Assembly: GCF_018069925.1 (NCBI RefSeq) | Contig: NZ_JAGPXB010000009.1 | Span: 62,001-126,000, forward strand | Length of the DNA: 64,000 nucleotides | From: Flavobacterium erciyesense | GTDB taxonomy: Bacteria; Bacteroidota; Bacteroidia; Flavobacteriales; Flavobacteriaceae | Direction: 5' to 3' | Part shown: one piece after another, positions 61,178 to 64,000 of the stretch | How the letters are laid out: each line of letters opens with the position of its first letter | How positions within the stretch are numbered: position 1 is the stretch's first letter | Translations under genes and position numbers: made by a program | Notes under the pieces: model-generated | Seen by the model: the letters and a program-made list of their open reading frames with translations, nothing else | Database searches by the model: none | Told to the model about the DNA's origin: nothing

Positions 61178-61435
61178 ATGAAGTTTTTAAAGATTATCGT
61201 ACCAGTAGCGAGTGTATTAGTAATGAGTTGTGAAACTGGTGACCCATGTGATGATGGTTTCAAGCCACACCAACAAAACGGACAAACCATTTGTATTCCA
61301 GATTTTCTGGGAGCAAAAAATTTAAACCCAAAGTTAGGTAACACCTATTTTCATAAAAAGTATGGCATCGTGACAATTCAAAATGGTATTTGGAAGGATG
61401 ATAGAAACCAAATAATTGACAATATCGACGAATAA
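61178..61435 (+). CDS. Small lipoprotein, Cys-containing
   Basis: 85 residues. MKFLKIIVPVASVLVMSC carries lipobox VMSC. The mature part is ~67 residues with two more Cys residues (DPCDDG, TICIPDF), perhaps forming a disulfide. No family is recognised. It is followed 112 bp later by another lipoprotein gene. Confidence 0.7.
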   Translation: MKFLKIIVPVASVLVMSCETGDPCDDGFKPHQQNGQTICIPDFLGAKNLNPKLGNTYFHKKYGIVTIQNGIWKDDRNQIIDNIDE

Positions 61436-61547
61436 AAATTGCAATCTAAGAGAACGTAAGTTGCGAATTAATTGAAATTTATTTTTGCAATGGACAAAAG
61501 TATTAATCAAGAAAAGGAACCTAAATAGTAATAAACGCTACTTTAAT

Positions 61548-62183
61548 ATGAAAATTTTAAATCTGATTAAGACATTTATGCTACTTTCATTAGTTGCAGT
61601 TTCGAGTTGCAGTAAAGATGAAATTGTACAAGAAATAAATATAGAAAATCAATTGAACATTAATGTCAATGGAATTCAATATAAATCTGTAAATGAGAAA
61701 ATTGGAGGAAATGAAAATTGCGATAAATTGTTTATCAGCGCTTCTTATTTTGATGAAAATAAAATAGATTTTACGGTTAGATTTCAAATTTCTAAAAGTG
61801 GACAGTTATTAAAAGTTTGGTATGAGGAGTACGTTTTGCCAAATCCAGCAATGCTACAAAAGAGTATTTTTTTGACGCCAAATTTTAGACCATTGTCAAC
61901 GTTTGCAATTTCTAACTTTGCTTATAATGAAGCAACAGGCGAAACAAATTTTGATTTTACCGGCAAAGTTTTTCTTGAAAATAATAGCAAAGTTGAACGA
62001 ACAATTTCGGGTGCTATAAAAATTAAATCTTTGCGAACAACAACATGTTCAGCTGTAAATACTGGAATAAAATTTAATTCGGAGGACTTAACTTTATATA
62101 GTTTTTATGAGGAGAGAACACTGTTTCCAAATCAAACGCAACAACATAAGTTTTTTCTAATAGCGGCTACAGGTTGTATATAA
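61548..62183 (+). CDS. Lipoprotein of unknown function
   Basis: 211 residues from ATG 61548; the 21 codons upstream are rejected because the signal MKILNLIKTFMLLSLVAVSSC starts here, with lipobox VSSC. The mature part is beta-rich (LFISASYFDENKIDFTVRFQIS, GETNFDFTGKVFLENN) with a late Cys pair (TTTCSAVN, ATGCI). No family is recognised. Its stop overlaps a second frame at 62174. Confidence 0.7.
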   Translation: MKILNLIKTFMLLSLVAVSSCSKDEIVQEINIENQLNINVNGIQYKSVNEKIGGNENCDKLFISASYFDENKIDFTVRFQISKSGQLLKVWYEEYVLPNPAMLQKSIFLTPNFRPLSTFAISNFAYNEATGETNFDFTGKVFLENNSKVERTISGAIKIKSLRTTTCSAVNTGIKFNSEDLTLYSFYEERTLFPNQTQQHKFFLIAATGCI

Positions 62184-62485
62184 ACACCAAAACCGACTTA
62201 TGGAACTATCCAATAGGAAATTTAGTATTTGACGAAAAAGACAACATTGACAATGTTGAATTTGTAAAAGCGATAGGTCCTATTTTTGCAGACCAAATTC
62301 AAAATATAGATTTACAAAAATGGCAGCAATATCAAACAAGTGGACAAATTATAGTACTAAATAAAACCATCGAGAACAACCAAAAAGTAATCACAGGGAA
62401 AATCAATTTAGTTGTCAAAGAGAACAATCAAATAATATTTCTCTTAAAGGGAATTGATTTCAAAACTGGGAGTTTTTTAAATTAA
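62174..62485 (+). CDS. Short ORF overlapping the lipoprotein end, possibly a gene fragment
   Basis: 103 residues beginning at TTG 62174 inside the last codons of the lipoprotein gene. No signal peptide or ATG. The sequence is well-formed protein-like (DLWNYPIGNLVFDEKDNID, KVITGKINLVVKENNQIIFLLKGIDF) and reads like the C-terminal part of a longer protein. It could be a coupled second cistron, a fragment left by deletion, or the end of a frameshifted gene. Confidence 0.5.
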   Translation: MYINTKTDLWNYPIGNLVFDEKDNIDNVEFVKAIGPIFADQIQNIDLQKWQQYQTSGQIIVLNKTIENNQKVITGKINLVVKENNQIIFLLKGIDFKTGSFLN

Positions 62486-62664
62486 TTTTGGCAAATTACC
62501 GTTTTTATGGGATTACGAATTTCTTGCCGAAATGATTTTTTACTATGGGCAAGAATATTTTATTAGCTCTGGTATTCTACAGCGATCTCTCATTGTTATC
62601 AATTATTTTTTTGTACAGCTTAGAGCTAAACCTTTGTTATTCTTGATTTTTTAAATTAAATAGT

Positions 62665-63441
62665 ATGGAAAAAAAAGCTTCGATCTCAGCATACACTGCT
62701 GGTGAGAATTTGTTTGAAAGTTTTATTATCAAAAATTTAAATTCATTCGAAGAGCTGATGGATATTTATCAGACTTACAAGAACAATAATCCCCAAAAAA
62801 CGATCATAGTGACGCTTGATGATTTAGGTCAGGCAGAGTACACCAGCACCCATGCAGTCAATAGTAATGATCTCGAGGATACGGAAGGTCATGATTTGTC
62901 TGGTCTTGACGCCGCTTGTTTTGAAAACGGGGAACATTTAGGTTATCTTTCTACGCCTGAAGAATTTTTTATAATTAAGAAGAATTTCTTAAAACAGACA
63001 GAAGGTGTCGATTTTGCGGAAGCTTGCGATAAAGGGCTGACGGTTGATGATCAAGAAATGGAGATCCTAAAAAAAATTAATCAATCGCCTTTTGAGTTTT
63101 TAGATAAAGAAATTGTTCTCAAAATTATTCCGGTAACGCAATCCTACGAGGGGATTTGTGGTTTTCCTAACGGTTATTTTCATAGTGATTTAGATCCTTT
63201 TGAAAATTACGCTTTGGCAAAACATTTGTTTGAAAAATACGGTTACGAACTTTTTGGTATTGGTGCTTCCTTTTTAGGATTTATCAGAAGCGAAAATTTA
63301 GAACCAATTGCAGTTCAAGATTTGAGTGCCGACTTAACTCAATTATACGATGCAGCCGAAAACACCTTTGATTCATTGGTAGCACTGGTACAAAACAAAA
63401 ACCACTTATTCTTGAAATATACCGAATCCTTAGTGGGTTAG
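62665..63441 (+). CDS. Cytoplasmic protein of unknown function
   Basis: 258 residues without signal or membrane segment, acidic overall. Recognisable features are a helical N-terminus (FEELMDIYQTYKNNNP), GHDLSGLDAACFENGEHLGYLSTPEEFFIIKKNF, and a C-terminal GYELFGIGASFLGFIR segment. I cannot name a family. It stands alone before a strong terminator. Codon use looks like its neighbours, so transfer is not indicated. Confidence 0.8.
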   Translation: MEKKASISAYTAGENLFESFIIKNLNSFEELMDIYQTYKNNNPQKTIIVTLDDLGQAEYTSTHAVNSNDLEDTEGHDLSGLDAACFENGEHLGYLSTPEEFFIIKKNFLKQTEGVDFAEACDKGLTVDDQEMEILKKINQSPFEFLDKEIVLKIIPVTQSYEGICGFPNGYFHSDLDPFENYALAKHLFEKYGYELFGIGASFLGFIRSENLEPIAVQDLSADLTQLYDAAENTFDSLVALVQNKNHLFLKYTESLVG

Positions 63442-63469
63442 CAGCAAAAAGTAACTGATTTTATCATAA

Positions 63470-63506
63470 AAAATCCGCTTCAGGTCTAGACTTGAAGCGG
63501 ATTTCT
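63470..63506. terminator. Bidirectional terminator between convergent genes
   Basis: A 16-bp stem (63471-63486 with 63489-63504; AAATCCGCTTCA with its partner, one wobble) has a 2-nt loop. It lies between the unknown gene ending at 63441 and the minus-strand TonB-like gene ending at 63513. Confidence 0.9.
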
Positions 63507-63512
63507 GTTCAA

Positions 63513-64000
63513 TTACGGTTTCGCTGATTGTATCGTTAGTGGTAAGCTGTACAGTACTCGCACGGGTTCGCCTTTTACCTTTCCAGGAGTCCATTTTGGG
63601 CAAATATTCATTACGCGTACGGCTTCTTCACCAGTGCCGTAACCAATATCACGAATATTTTTTACTTCGTTAACACTACCGTCTTTTTCAATAATGAAAG
63701 TGATGTAAACTCTTCCTTTTAAATTGGGTTGATCCGGAGTTTTATAATTCTGACCTACGAATTTGTAAAATTCTATCATTCCACCCGGAAAATCTGGTTT
63801 TTCGCTGATTTCTGCGGTATTATAAATGTCGTTTTCTCCTTTTTTTACGATTTTTTTCTCGGCACTAAACACATCTATTTCTATTGTCTCAGGAGCGCCT
63901 TTGTTTATTTTGGCTAATAGTTCTTCGTTGGTTGGGAGTTTTTCTTCTTTTGAAATTATCGAAGGGATCGCATTTTTTTCGGCAGGAGTTAAGTCATTGT
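63513..64000 (-). CDS. TonB C-terminal domain protein (5' end outside window)
   Basis: The frame is open to the right edge, so the true start lies beyond 64000; a GTG at 63872 is only an internal codon. The last ~90 residues form the TonB C-terminal domain: KPDFPGGMIEFYKFVGQNYKTP, GRVYITFIIEKDGSVNEVKNIRDIG, GEEAVRVMNICPKWTPGKVKGEPVRVLYSLPLTI. Upstream is a charged linker (TPAEKNAIPS, KEEKLPTNEELLAK). This fits an energy-transducer TonB or an M56 (BlaR-like) metallopeptidase with a TonB tail; the missing N-terminus decides which. Confidence 0.88.
   Translation of the reverse strand, partial: NDLTPAEKNAIPSIISKEEKLPTNEELLAKINKGAPETIEIDVFSAEKKIVKKGENDIYNTAEISEKPDFPGGMIEFYKFVGQNYKTPDQPNLKGRVYITFIIEKDGSVNEVKNIRDIGYGTGEEAVRVMNICPKWTPGKVKGEPVRVLYSLPLTIQSAKP

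Overview
The window looks like chromosome of a Flavobacterium-type member of the Bacteroidota. DNA is A+T rich, starts are preceded by A-rich leaders instead of strong Shine-Dalgarno sites, and many genes carry the Bacteroidota -7 element TAnnTTTG. Gene content fits: an exonuclease-fused DnaE, an extended ribosomal protein S16, an HPF-type protein, an LytTR regulator, TonB receptor/lipoprotein pairs and many small Cys-anchored lipoproteins. I see no prophage, IS transposase, CRISPR array or rRNA.

Layout. 1-2.1 kb: end of a TonB receptor and its lipoprotein. 2.2-12 kb: prolyl oligopeptidase, HPF, L,D-transpeptidase, AsmA-like protein, NTF2-like lipoprotein, trmB, LysE-type exporter and an alkyltransferase-like protein. 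11.9-13.9 kb: Fe-S group (Mrp/ApbC, NFU, 2Fe-2S ferredoxin). 14.0-20.1 kb: one tightly packed seven-gene operon with an AdoMet decarboxylase, DUF4178 protein, small membrane protein, DUF350 protein, membrane-embedded spermidine-synthase-like enzyme, Tat-exported FAD oxidoreductase and polytopic membrane protein. 20.1-24.3 kb (minus strand): DUF3050, glutaryl-CoA-dehydrogenase-like enzyme, trmN6-type methyltransferase, rimM, rpsP. 24.4-25.5 kb: lipoprotein and RRM protein. 25.6-30.6 kb (minus): leuC-leuD-cimA/leuA-leuB. 31.2-35.8 kb: dnaE. 36-43 kb: beta-barrel protein, trxA, DUF58, two identical tRNA-Asp genes, DUF456 protein, small exported proteins, a glycosyltransferase and a flippase-like protein. 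43-46.7 kb: ruvC, hemW, a GxxExxY gene followed by a 98-bp tandem repeat, a cyclase and a YjbR-like protein. 46.8-54.9 kb: a large signalling cluster. 55-64 kb: PH/SHOCT protein, DUF4407, pckA, DUF423, a saccharopine-dehydrogenase-like enzyme, small lipoproteins, an unknown protein and a 5'-truncated TonB C-terminal protein.

Most notable. (1) The signalling cluster at 46808-53647 puts both known bacterial heme NO-sensor types side by side. An H-NOX protein with a kinase carrying an HNOBA-like N-terminus is followed by a FIST/NosP-like protein with its own kinase, an Hpt protein and an LytTR regulator. This suggests a two-input nitric-oxide phosphorelay. (2) The seven-gene operon at 13990-20104 looks like a membrane-located polyamine or decarboxy-AdoMet pathway of unknown product. 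(3) A GxxExxY gene is bracketed by imperfect inverted repeats, and its 3' end has been captured in a 98-bp tandem array. (4) The 'leuA' of the leu operon has the residues of a pyruvate-specific citramalate synthase. (5) Three copies of a REP-like hairpin repeat lie between genes. All calls come from reading the sequence; no database search was run.
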